64,000 nt of DNA. Source: Lasiosphaeria ovina. Lineage: Eukaryota; Ascomycota; Sordariomycetes; Sordariales; Lasiosphaeriaceae. Shown here piece by piece: positions 46,378 to 57,452 of this stretch (the first letter of the stretch is position 1; each line of letters starts with the position of its first letter). The stretch lies in NCBI GenBank assembly GCA_033439765.1, contig JAULSN010000005.1, positions 3,983,001 through 4,047,000 of the forward strand, read 5' to 3'. A model generated the notes under the pieces. The model did no database searches, was not told where the DNA came from, and was given only the letters and a program-made list of their open reading frames with translations. The translations under genes were made by a program, and so were the position numbers.

Positions 46378-47434
46378 TTAGATGAGGCCCGGAAGCATCG
46401 TGTACCGCTTCTTCTTGTAGCGGTCGCCAAACTCGTTGCGCAGGGCCTTCTCCTTGCCGCGGGACCACAGGCGCATGTAGTAGATGCCATATAAGATGAA
46501 GGCGACGACTGTGACACTGCGGCTGATGAGAATAACACCCACCCAGGCGGTGACCTCAAACATATAGTTGGGGCAGGTGACGAGGCCGCTGCCGATGCAG
46601 TTGGGGATGCCCTTTTCGGTGCCGCCGGGCTTGCGCAGGCTGGCCAGATGCTGGTGCACGATCCAGTTGCAGGCCTCGCCGCCAACGAAGAGGGCCAGGC
46701 CCAGATAGTCGACGGGTCCGAGCTCGTTCCGCTCCGACAACGACCCGGGCCGGTAGATGTCAAGGGCGCACAGCAGGCCGGACATGAGCCAGTAGAAGGC
46801 CGAGTTGCGGAAGATGTTCCACGCCGGCATCGTGTTGGCCGAGAAGCGGTGCACAAAGACCGTCTCGTACTCGCGCTTGAGGAAGTGCAGCTGGAACATG
46901 GCAAACAGCAGCCACTGCACCTGCGTCAGCGGCGCCTCGACGGCCGCCTTGGAATAGACGGGCGCGTAGATGTACGGCCGCAGGTACGCGAAGAGGGCGT
47001 GGAAGAGCAGCGGGCCGGCGTACTCAATCACGAACACGGTGCGCCACGCAAACTGCAAGCCTGTATTTGGTCTGGTCAGCATGTGCTGGCTTGGATTATG
47101 GGTATGAAAGCGTCAATTCCCCCCTGGACAGGGAGAGAGCAAGGACGGGGAGACAGGAAAGAAAAACCGTACCAAGGTCCTTCACGACCAGCTCGCCCGC
47201 CGACATAACGTTAGTCTCATCGCGGACTAGCCCGAGGCGGTTCTTGAGCGTCTTCTTGGTCGTGGGGTCGTACAGCCCGACGCGGTTGTAGTCGCTGATG
47301 CCCGCCTGCCGGGCAATCAGGATTTTGGTTTCCTCGACCGTGGCATCGGGGGACAGCTCGACCGTCGCGGGAAGCTTCCGGATAGGCTTCCTGGGAACTC
47401 TGTTTGAGAGCTTGAGCGAGATCTTGGACGCCAT
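46378..47434 (-). CDS. tsc13: Very-long-chain enoyl-CoA reductase
   Basis: Catalyses the last step of the fatty acid elongation cycle in the ER membrane. Exon 1 (47434-47173) encodes a ubiquitin-like N-terminal domain (VELSPDATVEETKILIARQAG). After a 112-nt intron (47172-47061), exon 2 (47060-46378) encodes the multi-span steroid 5-alpha-reductase-type domain, with HFLKREYETVFVHRFS, the conserved PNYMFEVTAWVG, and the C-terminal RNEFGDRYKKKRYTMLPGLI. The total is 314 aa, normal for the family. Convergent with the CNL1 gene, with 252 bp between stop codons. Confidence 0.95.
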
Positions 47435-48679
47435 TTCCCTCTATATCTATCTTTCTCCCGTGTTTCGGATGCTTTGTGCTCTGGCGCCTATCCGCCAATT
47501 GCTTTTTCTGGCCGCAAAGTTTAGAGAGATACGGAGACGCGGGGCTATACTTTTTCAACTTTATGCTCGCTCGGGAATTTGTTGAGATGGGATCGACGGG
47601 GGTACTTCGTTTTGGCAGTTGAAATGCGAAATCTTACGTAATATAATAATCACGGGCGGGAACCCGGCAGCTTGGACTTGAAAGTGTTCGGATTCGGTGT
47701 TATTTTATTTTATTTATGGATACGGCGAAAAAAAATCGGACCAGGCCTTGTACCGAACCGAACGGCCCACCACCTCGAGCGGGTGCCTCGGAACTTTTGC
47801 GAGAGCATGATTATCAACCGAGGAAGGTGCAGAACCTCTTTCCGTCAGAGGGATTTTAAGCTTTGGGGGGGCTGTATGGAGATACGGATACCGTATAATT
47901 ATGGCCACCGGTGATAGGTATGGAATGTGCCTCATGTACGAGCCATTTATCTAAGGTATGAACTTTGCTGCCCGACTGTGAGTCTCCTTGGAAGTTTTGC
48001 GACTAGGTCGCGTTGCCTTTTTCTTTATTCGTTCCCACTGGTCGGACTACCTGGTTCAGTTTAACTTGGATGGATATACGGAGTAACATTTATAAGACTC
48101 GTACGCGCACTCGTTATGATAACCTTAATCCTTTCTGGTTGGTGACAGGGAGAACTTGGTACGCAGTAACCCTTACCTTACATAGAATGGTAATTCTCTT
48201 GCATCTCCCGAGGTTGGACAAATCTAGTGAAACAAAGTAGAACACCACATTTAAGACATCCCTAATCATTATCTGCTCAGTGCGTTTTTTCTTTCCGATT
48301 ATATCATGATCCCACCTGCGATGAGGTAGGAAAAAGGTCCGTACAAAGAGTACCCCGTACTGCAAAATACGTGCATACGGATACTGCATACGAACAGCTG
48401 CAGTGAGGCCTGAGCACCAACCAGCCCTCTCACCGCCCGCAGCAACCCTCAGTTCTGCCCCAGCACCTCCACCCTCCAACTTTTTTTTTGCAGCTACGTT
48501 TGCTCACGTCTAGTTATCGGCGACGTGACCAGCGTCCGTCTGCACCGCAACCAAGTTTTCCCATAAGATTTGGGTGCGCGCTTCGCGATTCTCCCTGCAC
48601 CTGCCGTACTCAAACCCTCAATCAATTTTCGGCAGACTTCACCCATTTTGATCTGGTTCCGGCCTTCCAAGATCGCGCA
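47435..48679. other. Divergent promoter region
   Basis: 1.2 kb between TSC13 and MTR4, with no supported gene. The MTR4 frame is open upstream to about 48488 but contains no ATG there. Confidence 0.5.
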
Positions 48680-51600
48680 ATGGACGACCTCTTCGGCGTT
48701 TTCTCAGAGCAGCCGCGCGCTTTTAAAAAGCGGAAGGCGGAACCCGAAGTTGCAGTCAAAGATGAAGGCCACGGGGATGAGACCGCCTCCCACGACGAGG
48801 AAATGCCCGCCGCAGATGATGGGGAGGAGGCACAGATGCACGGCGAACACAAACGGCGAAAGAAGCAGGCCGAAGCTGAGCCTGTTTTGGCCGACTCCTT
48901 CCAAACTGCTGCGTCGCGAGAGGTTACCGCGGCCCAGGGCTTTGAAGGGCCGAAGGAAGGAGAAGAGCCTCTGGTTCTATCGCACAATATTCAGCATCAG
49001 GTCGCGCTTCCGCCTGATTTGGACTACGAGTACATCCCGCTCTCGGAACACAATGCGCCCGCGGAGCCTGCGCGGACATACCCTTTCAAACTTGATCCCT
49101 TCCAGAGTATCTCGATAGCCTCTATTCAGCGCGATGAAAGCGTGCTTGTTTCGGCCCATACCAGTGCCGGAAAGACGGTCGTTGCCGAGTACGCCATTGC
49201 ACAATGTCTGGCGAGGAACCAGAGGGTCATCTACACGAGTCCGATCAAAGCTCTGAGCAACCAAAAGTTCAGAGACTTCCAGGCCGAGTTTGGCGACGTT
49301 GGTCTCATGACTGGCGATGTCACCATCAACCCGACCGCCAGTTGCCTGGTCATGACCACCGAGATTCTCCGATCTATGCTGTACCGGGGCTCTGAGATCA
49401 TGCGCGAGGTCGCCTGGGTCATTTTCGACGAGATCCACTACATGCGAGATAAGATCCGAGGTGTGGTCTGGGAGGAAACGATCATCTTGCTGCCGGACAA
49501 GGTGCGCTATGTGTTCCTCTCAGCCACGATCCCAAACGCCTTCCAGTTCGCCGAGTGGATTGCCATGATCCACCGACAAGCTTGCCACGTCGTTTATACC
49601 GATTTCCGACCCACACCACTGCAAAACTACTTCTTCCCGGCTGGCGGCAAGGGCATTTTCTTGATCGTCGACGAGAGGGGTAATTTCAAGGAGTCCAATT
49701 TCAACCATGCCATGGCCATGATCGAAGCCAATAAGGGCTCAGACCCTGCTGACTGGAACGCAAAACAGAAGGGCAAAGGCAAAAACAAGAAGACCAACAA
49801 GGGACAGGTGACGAACGAAACCTCCGACATTAGCAAGATCATCCGCATGATTGTCAAGAAGCAATTCCAGCCCGTTATTGTTTTCAACTTCAGCAAGAGG
49901 GACTGCGAGCAAATGGCGTTAAAAACCACGTCCATGAAGTTCAACACACCAAACGAAGAGGAAATGGTCAAGACCGTGTTTGCGAATGCACTGACGCAGC
50001 TTTCTGACGACGACAAGAACCTGCCCCAGATCACCCACATTCTTCCCTTGCTCCAAAAGGGCATCGGTGTCCATCACTCTGGGCTCTTGCCCATCCTTAA
50101 GGAGACTATCGAGATCCTTTTCCAAGAGGGTCTGATCAAGGTTCTGTTCGCGACCGAGACGTTCTCCATCGGGTTGAACATGCCGGCTAGGACTGTAGTG
50201 TTCACACAGGTCACGAAATTCGATGGCGTGTCAGTACGACCCCTTACCTCCTCCGAGTACGTTCAAATGGCCGGAAGGGCAGGTCGCCGTGGTCTCGACG
50301 ACCGAGGTATTGTCATCATGATGGTGGATGACAAGCTCGAGCCCGATACGGCGAGGGCCATTGTCGTTGGCCAACAAGACCGGTTGAACTCTGCGTTCCA
50401 TCTTGGGTACAACATGGTTTTGAACCTCCTGCGCATTGAGGCAATCTCGCCCGAGTACATGTTGGAGAGGTGCTTTTACCAGTTTCAAAATGCTGCCAGC
50501 GTGCCGCAGTTGGAGAAGGAACTCGGCGCCCTAACCCACGAGAGGGACAGCATGATAATTCCAGATGAGAGCACGGTCAAGGAGTACTGCGGCCTTCGGA
50601 AACAACTCGAGGCCTATAACAAGGACTTTTTGGCCGTTATACAGCACCCCAACTACTGCCTCGAGTTTCTTCAGCCTGGCCGTCTCGTCAACATCAAGAA
50701 CCCCAGTGGAACCGAATACGGCTGGGGTGTAGTAATGAACTTTGTTGCCCGCAGCGCCCAAAAACCCGGAGAGACGCCCTACGCACCACAGGAGACCTAT
50801 TTCATAGATGTTCTGCTCAAGATCTCAGCGGATAGCAAGGATTTCGAATCAAACATCAAGGCCAACGAAGCGATGCCCGATGGTGTCTTGCCGGAGAAGG
50901 AAGGGGACAAGACCAAGTGGGAAGTTGTTCCGTGTCTTCTGTCATGCATCAAGTCCCTCAGCCAGATCCGCGTGTTCCTCCCTGAGAAGGTCGAATCAAG
51001 ACAGGAGCTTCAAGCAGTTGGTTCGTCGGTCAACGAAGTGAGCAGGCGGTTCTTGGACGGAATACCAATTCTGGATCCCATCGAGAACATGGGTATTGCC
51101 GATGAGTCCTTCAAGAAACTCCTCCGCAAAATTGAGGTTCTCGAGTCGCGCCTCGTGACGAACCCCTTACACAACTCGCCCCTTCTCCCGGACCTGTGGC
51201 AGCAATACTCGGACAAAGTTGCCATCGTAGAGAAGATCAAAGAGAAGAAGAAGGAGATCGCCAAGGCGCACAGCATTACCCAGCTCGACGAGCTTAAGTC
51301 GAGAAAGCGCGTGCTGCGCAGGTTAGGCTTCATCAATGAGGCCGAGGTGGTAGAGATGAAGGCGCGCGTGGCTTGTGAGATATCTTCCACCGAGGGCCAC
51401 GAGCTGCTTCTAGCCGAGCTTCTTTTCAACCGATTCTTCAACGAGCTCACCCCAGAAGTATGCGCGGCTATCCTGAGCTGCTTTATCTTTGACGAGAAAG
51501 TAGATACGAACGCCCTCAAGGAGGACCTGGCCAAACCCTTTCGGGAAATCCAGGCCCAGGCAAGGGTCATTGCCAAAGTCAGCGCCGAGAGCAAGCTCGA

Positions 51601-51949
51601 GGTTAACGAGGAAGAATACGTGCAGAGCCTTAAATGGCAGCTCATGGACACAGTCCTTGCGTGGGCCCAGGGAAAGCCATTTTCGGAGATCTGGTATGTT
51701 TTGTTGCCCCGCCGTGTGCGAAAGACTGAGCGGTCGTTCTGGACAGTGAAGGTACTGACGCTATTCAGCAAAATGACAAATGTCTACGAAGGGTCTTTGA
51801 TCCGCCTCTTCCGCCGACTTGAGGAGCTAATCCGCCAGATGGCTGAAGCAGCCAAGGTCATGGGCAGCCAAGATCTCCAAGATAAGTTCGACGTCACTCT
51901 GAAAACGATCAAGCGTGATATTGTCTCGTTCAACAGTCTCTATCTCTAA
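48680..51949 (+). CDS. mtr4: MTR4-type exosome RNA helicase
   Basis: Nuclear DExH-box helicase that feeds RNA to the exosome as part of TRAMP. Single exon, 1089 aa from MDDLFGVF. The N-terminal acidic/basic region is followed by Walker A (AHTSAGKT, ~159-166), DEIH (~250), SATIPNA (~281), the second RecA domain with the QMAGRAGRRG motif (~530), and the arch region with a KOW-like segment (PGRLVNIKNPSGTEYGWGVVMNF). The C-terminal helical bundle ends RDIVSFNSLYL. Length and order match the family. The ATG at 48680 is the first in the frame. No intron interrupts it. Confidence 0.97.
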   Translation: MDDLFGVFSEQPRAFKKRKAEPEVAVKDEGHGDETASHDEEMPAADDGEEAQMHGEHKRRKKQAEAEPVLADSFQTAASREVTAAQGFEGPKEGEEPLVLSHNIQHQVALPPDLDYEYIPLSEHNAPAEPARTYPFKLDPFQSISIASIQRDESVLVSAHTSAGKTVVAEYAIAQCLARNQRVIYTSPIKALSNQKFRDFQAEFGDVGLMTGDVTINPTASCLVMTTEILRSMLYRGSEIMREVAWVIFDEIHYMRDKIRGVVWEETIILLPDKVRYVFLSATIPNAFQFAEWIAMIHRQACHVVYTDFRPTPLQNYFFPAGGKGIFLIVDERGNFKESNFNHAMAMIEANKGSDPADWNAKQKGKGKNKKTNKGQVTNETSDISKIIRMIVKKQFQPVIVFNFSKRDCEQMALKTTSMKFNTPNEEEMVKTVFANALTQLSDDDKNLPQITHILPLLQKGIGVHHSGLLPILKETIEILFQEGLIKVLFATETFSIGLNMPARTVVFTQVTKFDGVSVRPLTSSEYVQMAGRAGRRGLDDRGIVIMMVDDKLEPDTARAIVVGQQDRLNSAFHLGYNMVLNLLRIEAISPEYMLERCFYQFQNAASVPQLEKELGALTHERDSMIIPDESTVKEYCGLRKQLEAYNKDFLAVIQHPNYCLEFLQPGRLVNIKNPSGTEYGWGVVMNFVARSAQKPGETPYAPQETYFIDVLLKISADSKDFESNIKANEAMPDGVLPEKEGDKTKWEVVPCLLSCIKSLSQIRVFLPEKVESRQELQAVGSSVNEVSRRFLDGIPILDPIENMGIADESFKKLLRKIEVLESRLVTNPLHNSPLLPDLWQQYSDKVAIVEKIKEKKKEIAKAHSITQLDELKSRKRVLRRLGFINEAEVVEMKARVACEISSTEGHELLLAELLFNRFFNELTPEVCAAILSCFIFDEKVDTNALKEDLAKPFREIQAQARVIAKVSAESKLEVNEEEYVQSLKWQLMDTVLAWAQGKPFSEIWYVLLPRRVRKTERSFWTVKVLTLFSKMTNVYEGSLIRLFRRLEELIRQMAEAAKVMGSQDLQDKFDVTLKTIKRDIVSFNSLYL

Positions 51950-53017
51950 GAAGCAGGGTCCTCGCTCGAGGTGGGTCGAATTCTCCGTCAGGCAGACGAG
52001 GATCCAGAGTGCGTGGTAAACGCAACCAGCGATGGGATGTGAGATAGCATGATGGCGCTGATGATGACGCCATTTCGTTTTTGGTATCTTCTTTGCTCCA
52101 TCTATATCATTACTACCTACTTTTCTATGGGCGTTAAGGCGGGTTAAGGAAAATCACTAGGGCTGCTTTTTTGAGGGTAAAACTCCCACGCGGTGGATTA
52201 GCATAGATAACCTGGGCATTTCCAGGCTTTGTTGATGTGTGTGTTTTGTCTGTCCTAGATTCTATGGATTACGTGTAGCTAGATACCAAACGCCCTGGGT
52301 CGTGTGTTATGTCCTGACAGCATCGTTTGGCATTTGATGGGATAGAGGGAAGGTAATTTGTGAAAGGCGTGTAGCGCGTCCTGACAGTGCATAGTCTCTT
52401 GGGTATGTAGGCACGCGTGCCATCAGCACACGGTAGGTGTTGGGCTGGGGGAGGAGTGGAAGATGTCTTTGTTTTGCCTAGTTTGCCCCTTTCCATTTCA
52501 GGGGCTGCCGTTGTTGCCTTTTGCAAATTTACTTGGGAGCAATGAGACGTGTTATTTTGCGGCCTCACTTTTTGACCCTGATCTTTGATGACGTGAGTGA
52601 TTCTATTTTATTTTGTATTCTTTCGAGGGGGGGGTATCATAATGCTTGCTTGCTGCTCGGCTATCCTCGCCGCTTTAAAAAAAAAAAAAAAGAAGAAAAA
52701 AACGCTTTCCACCAACAAATTAAATGTCATGTGTCCCCTGGGGACCTTCGCTTGCTCTCCCTCCTCCTTCCCCCCTTTCCCAAGAAGCGACCAATCTCTC
52801 TCTCTCTATATATATATAATACAAGCTTCCCTGAGGTAAATACAATATCAGCGGGGCAGTGCTCGGCATTCATCCACTGTACACATGTTATTAAAACAAA
52901 GCCAAGCAAGATATCTTGTCGGTCTTGCCGCTTTACCCTCGTGGCTTTCATAGCCACATGTCCCGTCGGCGGCCGCCGCGTGGACAGAGTCCACACTTGC
53001 TACCTAGGCTACGCACG
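51950..53017. other. Convergent 3' region
   Basis: 3' flanks of MTR4 and the DSC3 gene. Contains a poly(A) run near 52676 and (TA)n/(TC)n microsatellites near 52794-52818. No gene. Confidence 0.5.
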
Positions 53018-54403
53018 CTACGCATCGCCCGCCGACAGGGCGCGCACGATGCCGACCGAGACGCTGAGCAGCACGCCCAGCCACACGAAGACGGCCCAGC
53101 GCCTCGACCACAGGCCGTCCTCGCGCTGCAGCCACATGGCGGCGCCGAGCGGGAAGAAGAAGCCCACCACCATGCCCTTGAGCAGCTGGTCGGACACGGC
53201 GCTGAGCCCGTACGCGTCGTCCGTGGTGGTGGCTGGAGCGGCGGCGGCCGTATCGCCGTCGTCTCCTCCGCCTCCATTATTATTTGTGGCAGGGTTATTG
53301 CTATTGTTGACGCCGTTGCCGTAGAGCAGGGAGGTGGCGGCCGGGTTCGTCGTGGTGCCGCCGCCGCCGCCGCCGGCGTCGTTGTCGATCCACTCGTCCT
53401 CCATGCGCGTCAGCGCGTCGGGCGACGGCATCGTGTCGGGCGTGAACCGCTGCGCCTGGATCGCGCGGAACTGCAGCCGCAGGTGGTTGACCTCGACCGC
53501 CGGCATGCCGCCCGCCAGCAGCCGGTCGAAGCCGCGAGGCGTGCGGCCGCCACCTGCAGACGACGCCGGGCGCGGCAGCGGCGAGAGCAGCCCGCCGCCG
53601 CCGTCTTGTTGCTGCTGGCTGCCGTGGCCGAACGGGGAGAGGAAGGGCGTGGATGATGATGGCGACGGCACCGGCGGGTGCAGCGGCACGGGCGCCGCGG
53701 CGGCCGCCTCTTCGGCCGCGAGATGCGCCGCGTCCAGCTCGTCGCCGATGCTGCAGTTGACGTACACGCGCTGCGGCGGCTGCGCCGACCGCCCCTCGAC
53801 CCCCTTGCCCTTACGGTCGGAGGAGCCGCCGCCCGGCGACACGGCCGACCGCGGCGGCGGCGGCGGCGCCCGCAGCACTCCGCTCAGCACCGCGCCGTCG
53901 GGCAAGATCTTGCCGCCGTGGATGAAGCGCAGGCGCGCCCGTGCCGCGGCCGTGGCGGGCGAGGCAGCCTGGTTCTTCCGTTCTCTGGGCTTTGCGCCTG
54001 GCTGGCTTGTGGTGCTGATGAGGGGGTCGCTGCTCTTGTCGCCAGCGCGGCGGTCGTCGTCGGAGTCAGAGTCATCGTCGCTGGAGCCCTCGGCTTCGGC
54101 GGCTAGCCGCGAGCGGATCAGTTGTTTGAGCGCGACGACGGTCGTCTGGTGGGGGTTCACGATGTCGAGGTGCACGTCGGGCAGCGCGGCGTTGAAGCGC
54201 ACGGTCAGGTGGAGCGGCGGAGGCGGCGGCGTGTAGATGACGGGGGGTATGTACAGGAGGGAGGAGGTCGACGGGGTTCTCTGAGGGACGGTGAGGGACG
54301 AGGGTGTCGTGGCGCCGGCCGTGTGGATGGGGAGGAGGGGCTGGCTCGGCCTGGTCGGCGACGACGAAGAGCTGCCGCTGCTGCGACCGGCGCGGCCGCT
54401 CAT
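53018..54403 (-). CDS. dsc3: DSC E3 ligase complex subunit 3-like protein
   Basis: Single exon of 461 aa from the ATG at 54403. A ubiquitin-like N-terminal domain (LTVRFNAALPDVHLDIVNPHQTTVVALKQLIRSRL ... LRFIHGGKILPDG) is interrupted by an acidic Ser/Asp insert. Next come long Pro/Gly/Ser-rich linkers and a conserved helical segment (LRLQFRAIQAQRF ... DEWIDND). Two membrane spans end the protein (MVVGFFFPLGAAMWL and AVFVWLGVLLSVSVGIVRAL). This is the DUF2407 layout of Dsc3, part of the Golgi ubiquitin ligase that activates SREBP in fungi. Many runs of Gly and Asn suggest repeat-driven growth of the linkers. Confidence 0.82.
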   Translation of the reverse strand: MSGRAGRSSGSSSSSPTRPSQPLLPIHTAGATTPSSLTVPQRTPSTSSLLYIPPVIYTPPPPPLHLTVRFNAALPDVHLDIVNPHQTTVVALKQLIRSRLAAEAEGSSDDDSDSDDDRRAGDKSSDPLISTTSQPGAKPRERKNQAASPATAAARARLRFIHGGKILPDGAVLSGVLRAPPPPPRSAVSPGGGSSDRKGKGVEGRSAQPPQRVYVNCSIGDELDAAHLAAEEAAAAAPVPLHPPVPSPSSSTPFLSPFGHGSQQQQDGGGGLLSPLPRPASSAGGGRTPRGFDRLLAGGMPAVEVNHLRLQFRAIQAQRFTPDTMPSPDALTRMEDEWIDNDAGGGGGGTTTNPAATSLLYGNGVNNSNNPATNNNGGGGDDGDTAAAAPATTTDDAYGLSAVSDQLLKGMVVGFFFPLGAAMWLQREDGLWSRRWAVFVWLGVLLSVSVGIVRALSAGDA

Positions 54404-55202
54404 CGTGATGGGGAACAGGTTGCCGGCAACGTCTGAGTCAAACTAGGGAGGCTGTGGATCTGTTGCCTATATGCTGGGCGAGTGTTGTATCGAATTGGTC
54501 AAGGAGCTCGGTGTCGTTCTTTTTTTCCCGCCTTCAGCCGCTGATGCAGGATCGACATCAGCCAAGACTTGAGGCGCTGAAGCGGCTGCTGTTCCCGTGG
54601 AACTCGCGGAGAGCTCTTTTGGAGGCGCGTCCTTCTCCAATTGTTCCCCGCATGCCTACCAAGGATCCAGGACTCGGGGCTTGCATGCTTCTATCGGGGC
54701 AGTTCCACAGCTAACCGAACGACATGATTCCCCCCGCTCGCCTTCCCAAGTCAAAGCCAGAGCCAAAGCCAAAGCCAAAGAACAATACCGCACGCCCAGG
54801 CAATACAGTGCTATTGCGATTCTTCTCAAACAGTCTTGGGCATCATCAGGCTGAATATCCCCTTCACATCATTTTAGGTATCCGTACTACCTAACCTACT
54901 TCGTCTTCAGGTACTTCGTAGCTATTGTATTTCTCAACACATAATCAGTGCCGTCAAGGACGGGAACACCGAAGACAGAATGTGTGGAGGCGTGGGAAAT
55001 CATCCAATGAATGTCCCTGTAATCCACGCCACGCCCCGTCTCCTTCCTTCCCCCTTTTCCTTGCCCACAGAAGAAGCAGCAAACGCCTCCAACTCCAAGC
55101 TCCGTCTCTTTCTCTTTCTCTTCATATCAAGACAAGACAAATACAATACATGTACCTTGCCCCCTTGGGGTCTCCACACAACGTAGGTCCCATCTCTCAA
55201 CG
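54404..55202. other. Intergenic, no supported gene
   Basis: Contains a short AGCCAA-type repeat near 54755-54780. No convincing frame. Confidence 0.5.
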
Positions 55203-55977
55203 TCAAACTTTAGTGCCTAAGGGAGGTGAAACACCCAAAACGTCCCAAGGCGAGGGCACGGGCAGGCCGCACATGATGCTGTCGGGGTGGTCAGCGCTGG
55301 CCTCGTGGTGGTCGTTGTCCTGTCGCGCATCATCGCCTTTGCCGCCGCTGCCACGGCTGCCGCCGCCAGCAGCTGCCGCTGCAGCTGCAGTTCCGGTACC
55401 ACCTCCACCTCCACCAACCCCGGGGCGTAGTATCGAGCCGCGCCGACGTCCTCGGCCTCCTGCCTCGCGCATGCGCAGCCCGTCAACCACAAAGTTGACG
55501 ATGCCCCGCCACGCCTCCTGCACGTTGTCGCCCGTCTTGGCCGAGCACTCGCCGAACCCGGCCGCGCGCATCTGCGTCGCCCTGGAGCGGCCCTTTACAC
55601 TTCAGTGTCAGCGATTTGCTTGCTTTGTTGTTGTTGTTCAAGGGTTAAACATGACATGTGTGGAGAGCCGACTTACCAAGGTCGCCGACGCTGCCACGGC
55701 GGCCGGCAGGAAACTCAGTCCCAGCGAAGGGAAGCTCGGGCGCAGCTCCTTCTTGAGCCCCAGCACGAACAGCGGGCACTCGATCAGCGAGTGGTCAAGC
55801 TTGGGCTTCCACTGTTTTGTTTACACTCCATGTCAGTTCGGGTTGTCTGCACCCCCTGGGTCGGGAAAAGATAGAGAAGTGGGCACTTACGACGTTCATG
55901 GCGGTCTCGATGTTGGCCTCGTCCTCGACGCTGTAGCAGATTACTGCGGCGTGGAAGTACGTTGCCATCATCTGGGC

Positions 55978-56008
<31 letters not shown>

Positions 56009-57452
56009 GCGCTGCCGGGGAAGTCCCACAGCTCCACTGATATCAGCCGGTTGTCGTTGGTAACGGCCGTGAAGGTCCGGCAGTCGGTCGAGAGCGACGG
56101 GCTGGTCTGTGTTGTCACGGTGGTCAGCAGTTTGTTTCTTTTGCATGCCTGGCTGGTAACAGGCTGTGGGCGGCGGCTTCGTACCTCTGAAAAACGGCCC
56201 GAGATCAGGCGACTGGAGAGACGGTCGCGAGTTAGTACAGCATCTCGTTTGACGGACAACACACCAATGCGGAAAGGGAGAGCGGTGACTTACTTTGCTA
56301 GGGCCGTCTTGCCCGAGTTGCTGTCTCCCACCAGACACACCTTGATCTTTCTCTCTACCGCCGGTGCGGCCAATGCCGCCACTGCCACTGCGGCAGCCCC
56401 GAGGTTGTCGCCACCGTCGTCACGGCCGGCCCGCGACAGGAGGCTCATGCGGCTGAAGATGTTGCGAGGAGGAGCAGGCGACGGCGCAGCGCTGCGAGGC
56501 GGCGCGGCATCGGCCACGGCGTTGCTGGGGCCCTTGGATCTGCGCGTGCTGATGCTGAGTCGGCTTATGCGGGACAGTGTCTTGCAGACTGTCTTCCCGA
56601 GCCGGCTGCGCTTGGACGCGCGCTGGTCTTCGGACGCCGGCTGCTCCTGAGACGCGGTAATCTTGTCCTGCGAATGACATCACCCCCAGGTTAGCTTTCT
56701 TCTTTTTTTTTTTTGGTCAATCGAGGTCAACATACCGAGCTGCGCTTGGAGCCCGCTGCCACGTGCTCGGGCTTAGAGGCTAGCTTCGGGTCCTCCTTTG
56801 CGTGGGTGGCATCTGTGGTAGTGGCGAAGTCATGTTTGTCCGTCTTGGAATCCGTGGCTACGAGGTCGTGGTTGTCCTCGAACTGGACACCGTCCATCAG
56901 GTCCGCCTCGGGAGAGAGGGGAGGAGAGCACCGGCTCAGGTCCGCCAACCAGGTATCCAGTCGCGGCGATGGCTTGTACATGACCTGGCCGGTGCGGGTG
57001 AGGAAGGCCTGGCCGTACAGCGGCGCTTGAGCCGTGGCTGGGTTCGCGGCGGGCGGCGGCTGCTCGCGGAACGCGGCGAAGTCTGCCGCCTGCTTCCACG
57101 CCATCTCCAGAGCGGGGTCCATGCGATATCTCGGCGACGCAGAGGTCGAGGCTGGACCCGCCGGAGTTGGGGCTCTGGACTCGAAACCGCGGAACGGGGC
57201 GGCGTACTTGTTGGACCCGAACGCGTAGCACTCGTGGGTGATTGCGGGACCAGGCACCGCGGGGAAGGAGTACGGCGTGGGCGGTCGACTTATGGCTTGC
57301 CGCACGCTGCCGGGAATGGCGTGGCCGCCCGCCATTTGGACGGGAATCTGGGGCGTTCCCGGACGGCTGGGCGTCTGCTGCCGCATGCTGCTCGCGAGAG
57401 GAGGGCGGCTGCTCGCCACGTGGACGTGCATTAGAGGAGGAGTGCCCGGCAT
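55203..57452 (-). CDS. Atypical Rho-family GTPase with long N-terminal extension
   Basis: Exons 57452-56736, 56667-56294, 56212-56185, 56106-55891, 55811-55677 and 55592-55203 join in phase to 619 aa; one intron has a perfect TACTAAC branch. Residues 1-344 are Pro/Ser-rich then basic and low-complexity. The GTPase domain starts KIKVCLVGDSNSGKTALAN, followed by LWDFPG in place of WDTAG, a nine-serine tract, then TYFHAAVICYSVED, FVLGLKKELR (a Rho-like G4) and ECSAKTGD (G5). The C-terminal ~85 residues are Gly/Ala-rich with no CAAX box. The Gly12- and Gln61-equivalent residues are Ser and Ser-tract residues, so GTP hydrolysis may be weak. Effectors are unknown. Confidence 0.82.
55979..56005 (-). 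repeat. AGC codon tract in GTPase switch II
   Basis: Nine consecutive AGC codons (CTG on the plus strand) encode polyserine directly after the DFPGSAN segment. Confidence 0.95.

Noticed and set aside
48488..48679. N-terminal extension of MTR4
   Set aside because: The frame is open but contains no ATG; the family starts at MDDLF.
52521..53324. 267-codon plus-strand frame over the DSC3 3' end
   Set aside because: It spans a poly(A) run and microsatellites, and its C-terminal part is antisense to the DSC3 coding region.
53334..54236. 300-codon plus-strand frame antisense to the DSC3 gene
   Set aside because: It follows codon-repeat composition; the minus frame has the ubiquitin-like domain and membrane spans.
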